From: Paenibacillus marchantiophytorum
GTDB taxonomy: Bacteria > Bacillota > Bacilli > Paenibacillales > NBRC-103111
Assembly: GCF_014640555.1 (NCBI RefSeq)
Contig: NZ_BMHE01000044.1
Location: 1 to 63,816 of the forward strand
Direction of reading: 5' to 3'
Length of the DNA: 63,816 nt
A program made the translations under genes and the position numbers. The notes under the pieces are model-generated. The model was not told the origin of the DNA and did no database searches. It saw only the letters and a list, made by a program, of their open reading frames with translations. Of this stretch, positions 27,510 through 35,219 are shown one piece after another. The number at the start of each line of letters is the position of its first letter. The first letter of the stretch is position 1.

Positions 27510-27974
27510 CTACTTCTTTACAACACGCGTGCCAGCCATACGATCGTGTAGACCGCGTTTTTCCGAATCAATTCCAGCCATGATGTAACCGATACACAGA
27601 ATAATCGTAGAAACGATCTTCCCTATAATTTCTCGCAACAAGATGGAACCCCACGTATTAGGTAACCCATCTTTACGTATGACGCGAATTCCCATAATCA
27701 TCTTCCCGAGTGTTTGACCAAGAAGAACTGTCAAGATTACAGAATAAGACCAGCTTATCGCATACTGCAGTACAGACATGCCCAAGTTTGGCTTGAACGG
27801 ACTTATATTCACAATAAAGCTAAGGAGTACAAAGACAGCCTGTATTGCAATCCCATCTAGTAAAACCGCCACAAAACGAATCCAAAAGCCCGCATACTGC
27901 AGCTCCGTATTAGTCCTAATTTCTGAACTCACACTTCCACCCTTACTTTGGTTTACTTCTATGTTGTGTTCCAT
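27510..27974 (-). CDS. RDD family membrane protein (YteJ/SppI-like)
   Basis: 154 aa with the RDD domain: ...AGFWIRFVAVLLDGIAIQAVF (the family Arg-Asp pair region), two or three further membrane helices, and IRVIRKDGLPNTWGSILLREIIGK near the C-terminus. It sits 17 nt downstream of sppA. In Bacillus subtilis sppA is followed by the RDD gene yteJ, whose product (SppI) inhibits SppA; the same gene order here supports that role by analogy. Ribosome binding site GAGGAGG is upstream of the ATG. Confidence 0.85.
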   Translation of the reverse strand: MEHNIEVNQSKGGSVSSEIRTNTELQYAGFWIRFVAVLLDGIAIQAVFVLLSFIVNISPFKPNLGMSVLQYAISWSYSVILTVLLGQTLGKMIMGIRVIRKDGLPNTWGSILLREIIGKIVSTIILCIGYIMAGIDSEKRGLHDRMAGTRVVKK

Positions 27975-27991
27975 ATTACTTCCTCCTCTTA

Positions 27992-28957
27992 TTATGGTTG
28001 AAATAAATATAACAAACGGGGTCCGGCAGTAGATGCAGTCGGCAATACATGCTCCATCACCTGTGCTGCAGGAGACTTCATCTTTTGGCTAAGCCCGTCC
28101 AACACGGAGAACAAAGATAACTTCTGCGAATACTTAATAACTTTCACATCTTTCAATCCTAACGTTTGCTTCGCATACTCCCTCGCATCGTCCAATGTAC
28201 CAAATTCATCAATAAGCCCCAATGTTTTAGCTTGTTGACCCGAATATACTCGCCCATCTGCCACTTTCAAAACCTCATCACGAGATAATTTGCGGCCTTT
28301 TTCAATAACCGATACGAATTGTTGGTAGCTCTCATTTACCAGAGATTGAAAGATATCCTTTTCCTTTGATGTTAACTCACGAAGAGGATTTCCAATGTCC
28401 TTAAATTCGCCGCTTTTGATAGTGTTTTGCTTATACCCGAGCAGCTCTGCAGTTTTCTCATAATTAGGCAGCGCGAAGATAACGCCAAGACTTCCTGTAA
28501 GCGTTGAGCGATTGGCAAAAATATAATCCGCTGGGGCGGATATATAATATCCTCCTGAAGCGGCTACGGCTCCCATGCTGATAACTACGGTTTTCCCAGC
28601 CTTCTTCACATGCTCTATGCGCTGGTGAATTTCATCCGATGCAACCACTTCGCCTCCAGGACTATCAACTCTTATTACCAGTGCCTTTACGTTGGGATCT
28701 TTGCTAACTTGATCTAATTGGGAGAGAAAAGCGACAGTACTGAAGCTGCTGGAAAAACTAGGCTTCCCAGCAATAACACCCTCCACATCTAATTGAACAA
28801 GCTTATTCTTCCCCTTGCCTGAGATAACTTCTTCTTGCCATTTGTTCTTTTCAGTACTAACCGCTTCATTCCAATCTTTTGTTTTAAAAACCAGAATAAG
28901 AACCATAATTATTAGCAGAGCACCTACAATTATCAAAGCCCAACCCCTCTTACCCAT
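27992..28957 (-). CDS. sppA: Signal peptide peptidase SppA (S49 family)
   Basis: 321 aa: an N-terminal membrane anchor (WALIIVGALLIIMVLILVF), then the S49 domain with the catalytic serine in VAASGGYYISAPADYI and the general-base lysine in NTIKSGEFKDIGNP. It degrades signal-peptide remnants in the membrane; in B. subtilis SppA also protects against membrane-active peptides. The start at 28957 follows AGGAGGAG by 4-7 nt; a longer frame upstream lacks this. A promoter-like block duplicated from the bacteriocin operon lies about 60 nt upstream. Confidence 0.93.
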   Translation of the reverse strand: MGKRGWALIIVGALLIIMVLILVFKTKDWNEAVSTEKNKWQEEVISGKGKNKLVQLDVEGVIAGKPSFSSSFSTVAFLSQLDQVSKDPNVKALVIRVDSPGGEVVASDEIHQRIEHVKKAGKTVVISMGAVAASGGYYISAPADYIFANRSTLTGSLGVIFALPNYEKTAELLGYKQNTIKSGEFKDIGNPLRELTSKEKDIFQSLVNESYQQFVSVIEKGRKLSRDEVLKVADGRVYSGQQAKTLGLIDEFGTLDDAREYAKQTLGLKDVKVIKYSQKLSLFSVLDGLSQKMKSPAAQVMEHVLPTASTAGPRLLYLFQP

Positions 28958-29013
28958 AAAACTCCTCCTGTGAACTGCACATTCATTACGTGCCTTCAAA
29001 TAAACTTTACTAC

Positions 29014-29067
29014 AGTATACTTTCACCTTATTAAATCCAGTAGTTCCAAATTTTATAGTACCAATTG
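29014..29067 (-). promoter_or_regulatory. Promoter-like block upstream of sppA, duplicated in front of the bacteriocin operon
   Basis: On the minus strand the block reads ACTATAAAATTTGG, ACTACTGGATT, 14 nt, TATACT. The region at 38044-38091, upstream of the bacteriocin operon, has the same arrangement: TCTACAAAATTTGG, TACTATTGGATT, 14 nt, TATACT. The TGGATT/TATACT pair with identical spacing looks like a promoter with an activator site around or upstream of -35. Transcription would start about 55 nt before the sppA ATG. Confidence 0.5.
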
Positions 29068-29082
29068 AACTAAAAAGGTAAC

Positions 29083-29467
29083 TTATTCAAAAAACCTTCT
29101 ACTCTTGACCTTCTCAATAGCTTCCTTAGAACTGCGCACACTCATCAAGGTTTGGATTGGTGTTATCTCGCACATCGCAGCTCTGATTACGCTTAGCAAT
29201 TTTTTATAATCACTTTTTGCCACATAGCTCATTGCTCCCGCGGCAAATGAATTAATAATCAGCATCAATACCTTCAAGCTTTCCATCAGAAAGATGGATA
29301 TCCATTAGAACGACATCAGGACATACTTCTCTGCATATCTGAATGGCTTCTACCTTACTAGAAGCTCTGTAACCTCCCTTCATATCAGTCTCTCTCTCTA
29401 AATAATCAGAGATGCACTTGAGCCATATTGGATCATCTTCCACAATAAGAATCTCTAATCTTGAAAT
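29083..29467 (-). pseudogene. Response regulator pseudogene (decayed copy of 38133-38780)
   Basis: Near-identical to the intact NarL-type regulator at both ends but with two deletions. A 68-bp loss (corresponding to 38483-38550) shifts the frame in the receiver domain after GIDA. A 171-bp in-frame loss (38190-38360) removes the helix-turn-helix region. The start codon position reads ATA in place of ATG. The remaining pieces WLKCISDYLERETDMKG, VVLMDIHLSDG, IINSFAAGA and SSKEAIEKVKSRRFFE show the common origin. Confidence 0.9.
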
Positions 29468-29516
29468 GGCTATGTCTGATCAATAGAAAACTGCTCAATA
29501 CTGCTCAGTAAGAAGA

Positions 29517-29636
29517 TTAATAGCGGCGGTATGACAAATGTGGACTTATGTCCCACATCGTATTGCATAAATTCAAGTGAATACTATCGGCTATTTTCCA
29601 CTGCCCATCAGCTTGCTTCATTAAACACTGTGATAA
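29517..29636 (-). pseudogene. Short C-terminal fragment of an unidentified protein
   Basis: A frame with FLSQCLMKQADGQWKIADS followed by IHLNLCNTMWD and a stop. The pattern QADGQWKIADS is typical of the last strands of small NTF2/lumazine-binding-like domains, but the fragment is too short for assignment. It occupies the place where the sensor kinase gene stands in the intact copy of this duplication. Confidence 0.3.
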
Positions 29637-29677
29637 AAAAACTGCTTGCAAGTAGAATCTCTACTTGCAAGCAGTTT
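29634..29677 (-). terminator. Terminator hairpin with a perfect 18-bp stem
   Basis: AAACTGCTTGCAAGTAGA (29639-29656) and its exact complement at 29660-29677 enclose a 3-nt loop. On the minus strand it is followed by a run of seven T. It stands 13 nt past the stop of the gltD pseudogene and differs from the hairpin after intact gltD. Confidence 0.85.
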
Positions 29678-29690
29678 CTCAAACAAAGCC

Positions 29691-30072
29691 TATGGTAAAT
29701 TCGAAGATCCCATCAAATACCAGTCAACCTCACGAGCGGCTGCACGCCCCTCATTAATAGCCCACACAACAAGGATTTGCCCACGGGCGCATATCACCTG
29801 CTGCGAAGACACCCTCCACGCGTGGCGAACTTGCCATACTCCGCCATCGCATTGGAACGCTCGTCTTTGGCGACTCCGAGCTGATCCAGCACCGTGTTCT
29901 CCAGTCCTGTGAAGCCCATCGCGATCAGCACCAGCTGCCGTACATTAATAGCCCACCGACACGGTCAGCTCGTTCATAGACGGTAACCCAGTGCCCCGCT
30001 TTATTCAGCTGGGCGGCGGCTGCGAGTCCGGATGGACCCGAGCCGACGACAACAACCTTTTTCCAGGCTACC
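29691..30072 (-). pseudogene. gltD pseudogene fragment
   Basis: Positions 29691-29939 match 40405-40653 (the 3' end of gltD) and 29939-30072 match about 41309-41440 (an inner part near the FAD-binding VVGSGPSGLAAAAQLNKAG). About 655 bp between them are deleted. Small indels (an extra G in CACGGGCGC, loss of two bases in CACGCGTGG) shift the frame. The 5' half of the gene is absent. With the regulator pseudogene this forms the left, decayed copy of the duplication flanking the bacteriocin island. Confidence 0.92.
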
Positions 30073-30094
30073 TAGGCGTGATATAGACATAATT

Positions 30095-31309
30095 TCACTC
30101 ATATCTAAGAGACTCGATTGGTTCTGATTTTGAAGCTTTGTTTGCGGGGATCATCCCAAATAAAATGCCTATGAACATGGAAAATAATACGCCGCCAACA
30201 ATAACTTGCCACGAAATGAGCGGAGGAAATTTACTAAAAAGGGCTACGCTATAAGCGCCCGCTACTCCTATTAAGATCCCAAGACTTCCTCCAAGAGTAG
30301 TAAGTGTTATGGATTCAATGAGAAATTGGGTTAGAATATTCTTTCTTGTAGCTCCAAGGGCTTTCCGGATACCAATTTCTCTTGTTCTTTCAGTCACGGA
30401 TACAAGCATAATATTCATGACGCCAATACCTCCAACGATTAAAGAGATGGCTGCAATACCAGCAATGATTCCTGTCATGATATTGGTGATTGTGGAGATA
30501 GACTGTTGGATCTGTTCTAGATTTAGAATATAGTATTCACCATCATTGCTATTAAGCCTCTTGTATTTCATATTTAGTAAATCCACAGCATGTTCTCCAA
30601 CTTGCCTCAAATTATTCACATTAGTTGATTGAATAATTAATGACTGGATATCGTCAGTACCATAAAGTGAAGGCCAAATCGTCAGAGGAACCATTACCTT
30701 CTTAAAATCAATATTAAACAGACCTTTCTTAGCATCCTTATAAACACCGATAATCTTAAAAGATGTTCCTTCCATTTCTATAAACTCTCCAACAACATGC
30801 CTCTCTTTATTTATTTTTGCACCCAGATCTTCGCTGATCAATGCAACCTTTCGACCCTGTTCAATTTCCTTGCTAGTAATGGCCCTGCCCTCTATAATTT
30901 CTATAGGATTAACATCATAGTAACCATCACTAATTCCAATGAGTTGAGAGTTCACTTTTTGTTTGTAATAGTAAATAGATGCAGTTGATGAATTGGAGGT
31001 AATGACTCTACTGATATCTGGTACTTTTAGGAGTTCGGAAATATCGCTGCTAGAGAAATAGGATTGAGTCTCCAAGCTTATTTGTTCCAAACCATCGTCA
31101 ATATTTTTCATGCGATAAAGTATTTCTACAGTATTGTTTCCTGACCCAGAGAACTTAGATTTCAGAACTGCCTCCCCTCCTTTTCCAATGGCTACAATAG
31201 CAATAATAGAGGAAACACCGATGACGATACCTAGCATCGTAAGAAGCGATCTCAACTTGTGTGCGTACAACGAAGATAACGCCATCCTTGTGCATTCAAC
31301 AAGGTTCAT
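30095..31309 (-). CDS. MacB/FtsX-type ABC transporter permease of the bacteriocin island
   Basis: 404 aa with the MacB layout: helix 1 near residues 20-40 (LRSLLTMLGIVIGVSSIIAI), a large extracytoplasmic domain, then three C-terminal helices with the family motif ISLIVGGIGVMNIMLVSVTERTREIGIRKA. It overlaps the ATPase gene by 4 nt (ATGA). It is the last gene of the three-gene exporter, equivalent in kind to the As-48H permease of the enterocin AS-48 cluster, which belongs to an accessory ABC transporter that adds self-protection. Confidence 0.88.
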   Translation of the reverse strand: MNLVECTRMALSSLYAHKLRSLLTMLGIVIGVSSIIAIVAIGKGGEAVLKSKFSGSGNNTVEILYRMKNIDDGLEQISLETQSYFSSSDISELLKVPDISRVITSNSSTASIYYYKQKVNSQLIGISDGYYDVNPIEIIEGRAITSKEIEQGRKVALISEDLGAKINKERHVVGEFIEMEGTSFKIIGVYKDAKKGLFNIDFKKVMVPLTIWPSLYGTDDIQSLIIQSTNVNNLRQVGEHAVDLLNMKYKRLNSNDGEYYILNLEQIQQSISTITNIMTGIIAGIAAISLIVGGIGVMNIMLVSVTERTREIGIRKALGATRKNILTQFLIESITLTTLGGSLGILIGVAGAYSVALFSKFPPLISWQVIVGGVLFSMFIGILFGMIPANKASKSEPIESLRYE

Positions 31310-31989
31310 ATTGTAGTGTTCCTCCGGTCTTCGACTACTTCTCCATCTCTTAAATAAATTTGTCGGAAGGCTCGGCTAGCGACTTCCTTCTCGTGAGTTA
31401 TAAGTACAATCGTTTTTCCTTCTTTATTAAGTAAAGTTAATAGTTCCATTATTTGTTCTCCTGTCTTGGAATCAAGAGAGCCAGTTGGTTCGTCTGCAAG
31501 AATTACCTCGGGTTGATGAACAATCGCACGAGCAATGGCAACGCGCTGCTTTTGTCCACCAGACAGTTGATTAGGATAATGGGATTTTCTCTCGGCTAAC
31601 CCAACCTTTTCTAAAGCAGCGTGTGCCTTTTCTAAACGAGTTCTTTTCTTTTCTCCGGCATAAATAAGAGGAAGTTCAACATTAGCGAGCGCATTCAATC
31701 TTGGAAGAAGTTGAAATTGTTGAAATACAAATCCGATGTAACGCTTTCGAAACGAGGCAAGTTCAAAATCATCAGAGAACGATACATCTTGTCTGTTTAA
31801 TTTATATATACCAGAGGTTATCTTATCGAGAAGACCTATTATATTCATGAGTGTTGATTTTCCGGAACCCGACGGACCCATAATGGACACAAACTCTCCC
31901 TTATCAATCGTAAGTGTAATCTCCTTCAGAACAGGCACTTCAGTTGAATGAAGTTGGTAACTCTTATGTACATCAATCAGTTGTATCAT
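31306..31989 (-). CDS. MacB-type ABC transporter ATP-binding protein
   Basis: 227 aa with Walker A (GPSGSGKST), Q loop (FVFQQFQLLPRLNA), signature LSGGQKQRVAIARAI, Walker B (VILADEPTGSLD) and the switch histidine (VLITHEKEV). Length is typical of LolD/MacB-type ATPases. It overlaps the upstream membrane-fusion-protein gene by 17 nt and the permease gene by 4 nt, so the three are translationally coupled. It is comparable in kind to As-48G. Confidence 0.93.
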   Translation of the reverse strand: MIQLIDVHKSYQLHSTEVPVLKEITLTIDKGEFVSIMGPSGSGKSTLMNIIGLLDKITSGIYKLNRQDVSFSDDFELASFRKRYIGFVFQQFQLLPRLNALANVELPLIYAGEKKRTRLEKAHAALEKVGLAERKSHYPNQLSGGQKQRVAIARAIVHQPEVILADEPTGSLDSKTGEQIMELLTLLNKEGKTIVLITHEKEVASRAFRQIYLRDGEVVEDRRNTTI

Positions 31990-33127
31990 CTGTCAGCACA
32001 TCCATTCCGTCCTTCCACCCAGGAAGTGGATTACGAACAACAACATCACCTTCGCGAACCCCGGCCGTAACTTCTTTAATCAAATCATTTGTAAAGCCTG
32101 TCTCTATATTTTTCTTATACAGTTTTCCATTTTCAACTATGTAGACAATTTCTTTTTGATCTTGGATTAGAACCGCATCATTTGGTATTGTCAGTACGCC
32201 CTCTTTTTCCTTTATGTGGATTTCCAGTGCAACATGATAACCATCCTGGAGCCCATCTTGTGTATCTATTAACTCAACAACAAAGGGATATGAGGTAACG
32301 GGACTACCCTTGTCTAAAGCAGTTGTCGAGTTGTTAGTTATTGAAGCCAATTCAATATATTTAATAACGCCTTTCCACACCTGATTTGATAATACTTTTG
32401 GTTTCACTAAGACTTGCTGACCCGCTTTAACGTAAACGGAATCAAATTCGGAGATGCTTCCTCGTACTTGAAATGTACCAGAGACTATATTTATACAAGG
32501 TTGTTGATTTAACTCGGATTGCCCAGCTTTTGGAATAGTAATTTTCTTAACTATCCCTGAAATCGTGCTTTTTACCACTAATTGATCTAATTTTTTGTCT
32601 AATAAATCTTTTTCTATGTCATTTTGTTGTATTTCCAGCTCTGATAGCTTTAATTCCCTCTCTAAATCGTCTTTTTGCTCTGCTACTTTACTAATAGTTT
32701 CATCCAAGCTAGTGGAATCTTTTACACTTTCCTTAAATTGAGTATTCAAATATTTAATCTTTTTATTAGTTTGTTCCATCTGAAGAACTAACCGTGATCC
32801 AGTGATTTCAAGTTGTTTTTTTTGTTTTTTTAAATCTTCACCATCATATTGAAATAGTGCTGTGCCTTTCAATATTTGTTGTCCTTCAAATACATACCAA
32901 TGTGTGATTTGCCCTTTCGTTTCATCATAATATTTTTTTTCTTCTTCTCTCTGAACTATGACACCTGAAGCTATTAAAGTATCGGAGATCCGTTCCTTTT
33001 TCACATGTATAATCTTTACAGAAGGTGAATTTGATAAATAGGATTTCTTTTTACTTGAAACAACATTAATTGAAATAATTGCAGCTATAGTTAGTATGCC
33101 TATAGTTAGAATTAATTTTTGTTTCAT
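31973..33127 (-). CDS. HlyD/MacA-like membrane fusion protein
   Basis: 384 aa with an N-terminal membrane anchor (ILTIGILTIAAIISINVV), a lipoyl-like half (GQITHWYVFEGQQILKGTALF), a coiled-coil hairpin of about 90 residues, the second lipoyl half (VKSTISGIVKKITIPKAGQ) and a beta-barrel (YVKAGQQVLVKPKVLSNQVWKGVI). In Gram-positive exporters of this type it works with the MacB-like ATPase and permease. A TATAAT box lies about 35 nt before the ATG, so this three-gene unit may have its own promoter. It is comparable in kind to As-48F. Confidence 0.88.
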   Translation of the reverse strand: MKQKLILTIGILTIAAIISINVVSSKKKSYLSNSPSVKIIHVKKERISDTLIASGVIVQREEEKKYYDETKGQITHWYVFEGQQILKGTALFQYDGEDLKKQKKQLEITGSRLVLQMEQTNKKIKYLNTQFKESVKDSTSLDETISKVAEQKDDLERELKLSELEIQQNDIEKDLLDKKLDQLVVKSTISGIVKKITIPKAGQSELNQQPCINIVSGTFQVRGSISEFDSVYVKAGQQVLVKPKVLSNQVWKGVIKYIELASITNNSTTALDKGSPVTSYPFVVELIDTQDGLQDGYHVALEIHIKEKEGVLTIPNDAVLIQDQKEIVYIVENGKLYKKNIETGFTNDLIKEVTAGVREGDVVVRNPLPGWKDGMDVLTDDTTD

Positions 33128-33263
33128 CTATATCCCCTCAAGGTTATCATTATTATATAGACTGCCCAGCCTCATAATCAGTGCTTGCGTAATCAGATCA
33201 TAAGTCGATTAAGATTGCATTCCGTACTACGTAGTAAAGGCTTCTTTCCACTCCCAAACAAGG

Positions 33264-33338
33264 TGCAGGAGCGAAGAGCAGCCTAATCGTTCATTCCGTT
33301 TTTTCTTGCTTTCTGCTGATAGAAATTCCGCTCCTGCA
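33264..33338. repeat. Inverted repeat in the gap between the Yip1 and MacA-like genes
   Basis: TGCAGGAGCG (33264-33273) and CGCTCCTGCA (33329-33338) are perfect 10-bp inverted repeats 55 nt apart. On the minus strand it follows the Yip1-type gene by 12 nt and could end transcription of the upstream operon, but no T-run follows directly. Confidence 0.45.
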
Positions 33339-33349
33339 AGGCATCAACA

Positions 33350-34069
33350 TTATGTAATTAATAGGGTGCTCAAAATATTCACCACAAAAAATAATCCCCA
33401 AACAGTAAATGACGTCATCATTCCTTTACCTGTGGATTTTTTGGATACCACAGCAATACCAAGTCCGATCAATGCGTAACTCCACAACTCTAACAGATCC
33501 ACAGCAGAAGCCATTTTGACTATCAAAGGATGTTGTGTAAATTGAGAAACAATCTGACCGAGACTGGTAACGGATTGATTCAATGTAACTTCCCTTGTGT
33601 TCACCAAAGCCGGCGTAGATACGATAAGCTTTATGGCTTTGCCGATTAGTGTCGGTCCCTGTGACAACAAAATAATAGCAAATAGTAATTTTCTGTTGAC
33701 TGTAGTTCTATATATTTTTGAAAACACGTACAGTAAAGCAAGTAATATGAGCAGCGTTACAAAATAAATAGCGGTTGAAAATAGTATGATGACTACTTGA
33801 AGAATTTGAGTGGCTAACTTAGGAATAACTATTTCTGTTTGTTTTAGCATTTCTTGGATTTCAACCATAGAGATCAAATGATCGGACACAACATAGTAGA
33901 AGCCCACATGTAATACAAATAATATCAACAATATCCATCGTATACGATACTGGACATCTAAGGCTGCATAAGTCTTAATCGGAGCATAAAATATCTTAAC
34001 CAAATCTAACAAACTCTGTCGACGCTGTGGCGTTGATGTTAAGTTTGCCGAGGCCTCTGCTGGGTTCAC
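33350..34069 (-). CDS. Yip1-family membrane protein of the bacteriocin island
   Basis: 239 aa with a cytoplasmic N-terminus (LVKIFYAPIKTYAALD) and five membrane helices, the Yip1/YIF1 layout. It lies 19 nt downstream of the SpoIIM-like gene in the same direction, so it is part of the operon. Circular-bacteriocin clusters often contain one more multi-spanning protein of unclear function (for example As-48C1 or As-48E); this gene may fill that place. Function is inferred only from context. Confidence 0.7.
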   Translation of the reverse strand: MNPAEASANLTSTPQRRQSLLDLVKIFYAPIKTYAALDVQYRIRWILLILFVLHVGFYYVVSDHLISMVEIQEMLKQTEIVIPKLATQILQVVIILFSTAIYFVTLLILLALLYVFSKIYRTTVNRKLLFAIILLSQGPTLIGKAIKLIVSTPALVNTREVTLNQSVTSLGQIVSQFTQHPLIVKMASAVDLLELWSYALIGLGIAVVSKKSTGKGMMTSFTVWGLFFVVNILSTLLIT

Positions 34070-34088
34070 ATCTTACACTCCCCTCTAT

Positions 34089-34607
34089 TTACAATCTTGC
34101 GGTAATATACCCTTCCACTACAGCGCCTACGATTAATAAACCGGCAGTATAGCCAATGAAGCGGAAATGGCTGGCCCATTCTTTCTTCGGCATAAAATAA
34201 AAGTAAAGCCCCTTTAAACCGATCGCCCCCGCTAGCACTAAGGCAGGAATTTCAAAAATGCCATGTGGCAGTAATTTCATAACGATTTGTTGAAATGGAA
34301 CTCCGTCTAACAATCTGCTCGTAATCACTGCTCCTATCCAAAGTCCATTTAGGAAAAGAGTGATCAGTGTGGGCACTGCAAATAAAAATAACCCTGAGAT
34401 CATCAAGAGAGCCACTGCTGCATTTCGAAAAAGAATGTGCCATGCCGCCTCAAATCCCCTATCTTGACTTACAAGGACATCTGCTGACATTGGCAAGGCT
34501 TCTTGAGATATAGCTAAGACCATAAGCATACCAAATAAGCCACCAATCGTTAGACAAAATGCCGAGCCCATATATAAGTAACGATTCTTTGAGAAGTAAG
34601 TTTGCAT
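34089..34607 (-). CDS. SpoIIM/DUF95-type membrane protein, circular bacteriocin biosynthesis
   Basis: 172 aa with five membrane helices and the family block KLLPHGIFEIPALVLAGAIGL. Stage II sporulation M/DUF95 proteins are one of the constant components of circular bacteriocin clusters (As-48C, CirC-type) and are needed for production or immunity. It follows the second structural gene after a 15-bp inverted repeat, which may set its expression lower than that of the peptides. Confidence 0.85.
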   Translation of the reverse strand: MQTYFSKNRYLYMGSAFCLTIGGLFGMLMVLAISQEALPMSADVLVSQDRGFEAAWHILFRNAAVALLMISGLFLFAVPTLITLFLNGLWIGAVITSRLLDGVPFQQIVMKLLPHGIFEIPALVLAGAIGLKGLYFYFMPKKEWASHFRFIGYTAGLLIVGAVVEGYITARL

Positions 34608-34641
34608 CGCTCCACTTTAACCTACTTTACTAATGATTAGT

Positions 34642-34684
34642 ATTGAGATAAGATAAAAAATAAACATTCTTATCTTATCTCAAT
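34642..34684 (-). terminator. Hairpin after the second bacteriocin gene, attenuator-like
   Basis: ATTGAGATAAGATAA (34642-34656) is perfectly complementary to TTATCTTATCTCAAT (34670-34684), with a 13-nt loop. It is AT-rich and followed by no long T-tract on the minus strand. It may be a partial terminator or an mRNA 3' stabiliser between the structural genes and the DUF95 gene. Confidence 0.65.
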
Positions 34685-34716
34685 TCATGTAACTTACAAT
34701 AGCATGCTATCCCTAA

Positions 34717-34923
34717 TTACCATGCAATTGCTGCTTTAGTACCATTCTTTAGTACGAATTGCTTAACAACTAAGATTAGTCCTGCACTCAAACCAAACGA
34801 TGCAAAGATCGCTGCAAGGGCAATTACCGTTGACCCTACATTGATCGCGTTAATGATTACCGTAGCCCAAGCTGTAGAAATTCCTGTGTACGCTGCCAAA
34901 TCAGCAAACAAAAGTTCTAACAT
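34717..34923 (-). CDS. Circular bacteriocin precursor, second copy
   Basis: 68 aa, MLELLFADLAAYTGIS.. ending KAAIAW. Short leader, a mature part beginning with leucine and ending with tryptophan, four to five amphipathic/hydrophobic helices, three lysines and no acidic residue after D8: the profile of class I circular bacteriocins (uberolysin, carnocyclin A, amylocyclicin). It differs from the first copy at three residues (F6, I24, F43). Cleavage after D8 would give a 60-residue ring with a W-L junction; cleavage after E3 (65 residues) is the alternative. GGAGGTGA lies 7 nt before the ATG. Confidence 0.92.
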   Translation of the reverse strand: MLELLFADLAAYTGISTAWATVIINAINVGSTVIALAAIFASFGLSAGLILVVKQFVLKNGTKAAIAW

Positions 34924-34959
34924 ATGTATTCACCTCCTTCTCATTGCATCGCAACCCTA

Positions 34960-35166
34960 TTACCATGCAATTGCTGCTTTAGTACCATTCTTTAGTACGA
35001 ATTGCTTAACAACTAAGATTAGTCCTGCACTCAAACCAACCGATGCAAAGATCGCTGCAAGGGCAATTACCGTTGACCCTACGTTGATCGCGTTAACGAT
35101 TACCGTAGCCCAAGCAGTAGAAATTCCTGTGTACGCTGCTAAATCAGCAACTAAAAGTTCTAACAT
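34960..35166 (-). CDS. Circular bacteriocin precursor, first copy
   Basis: 68 aa, MLELLVADLAAYTGIS with V6, V24 and V43 where the second copy has F, I and F. The two genes are 243 bp apart, start to start, with nearly identical DNA, so they are a recent tandem duplication. The pattern LAAYTGIS resembles LAGYTGIA at the start of mature uberolysin. The product should be cleaved, joined head to tail and exported to permeabilise membranes of related bacteria. AGGAGGTGA precedes the ATG; just upstream is a 15-bp inverted repeat that overlaps the immunity gene's end. Confidence 0.93.
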   Translation of the reverse strand: MLELLVADLAAYTGISTAWATVIVNAINVGSTVIALAAIFASVGLSAGLILVVKQFVLKNGTKAAIAW

Positions 35167-35184
35167 TTGTTTTCACCTCCTTTC

Positions 35185-35219
35185 ATAAATAGCTTGCACA
35201 CTTCGTGCAAGCTATTTAT
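35185..35219 (-). promoter_or_regulatory. Hairpin between the immunity gene and the first bacteriocin gene
   Basis: ATAAATAGCTTGCAC (35185-35199) and its exact complement (35205-35219) with a 5-nt loop. The stop codon of the immunity gene (35212-35214) lies in the stem and the bacteriocin ribosome binding site starts 2 nt past it. It cannot be a strong terminator unless transcripts start downstream; it would serve as a 5' stabilising or processing hairpin. Confidence 0.7.

Noticed and set aside
28958..29026. Longer SppA start (MKVYCSKVYLKAR)
   Set aside because: A strong AGGAGGAG site lies just before the inner ATG at 28957, which also starts the membrane anchor directly.
33264..33338. Insertion-sequence ends (10-bp inverted repeats)
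   Set aside because: Only 55 bp between the arms, no transposase and no target-site duplication could be recognised.
34841..35188. 115-aa plus-strand frame across both bacteriocin genes
   Set aside because: It is the antisense shadow of two nearly identical genes, has no ribosome binding site, and its repeats simply mirror the tandem precursors.
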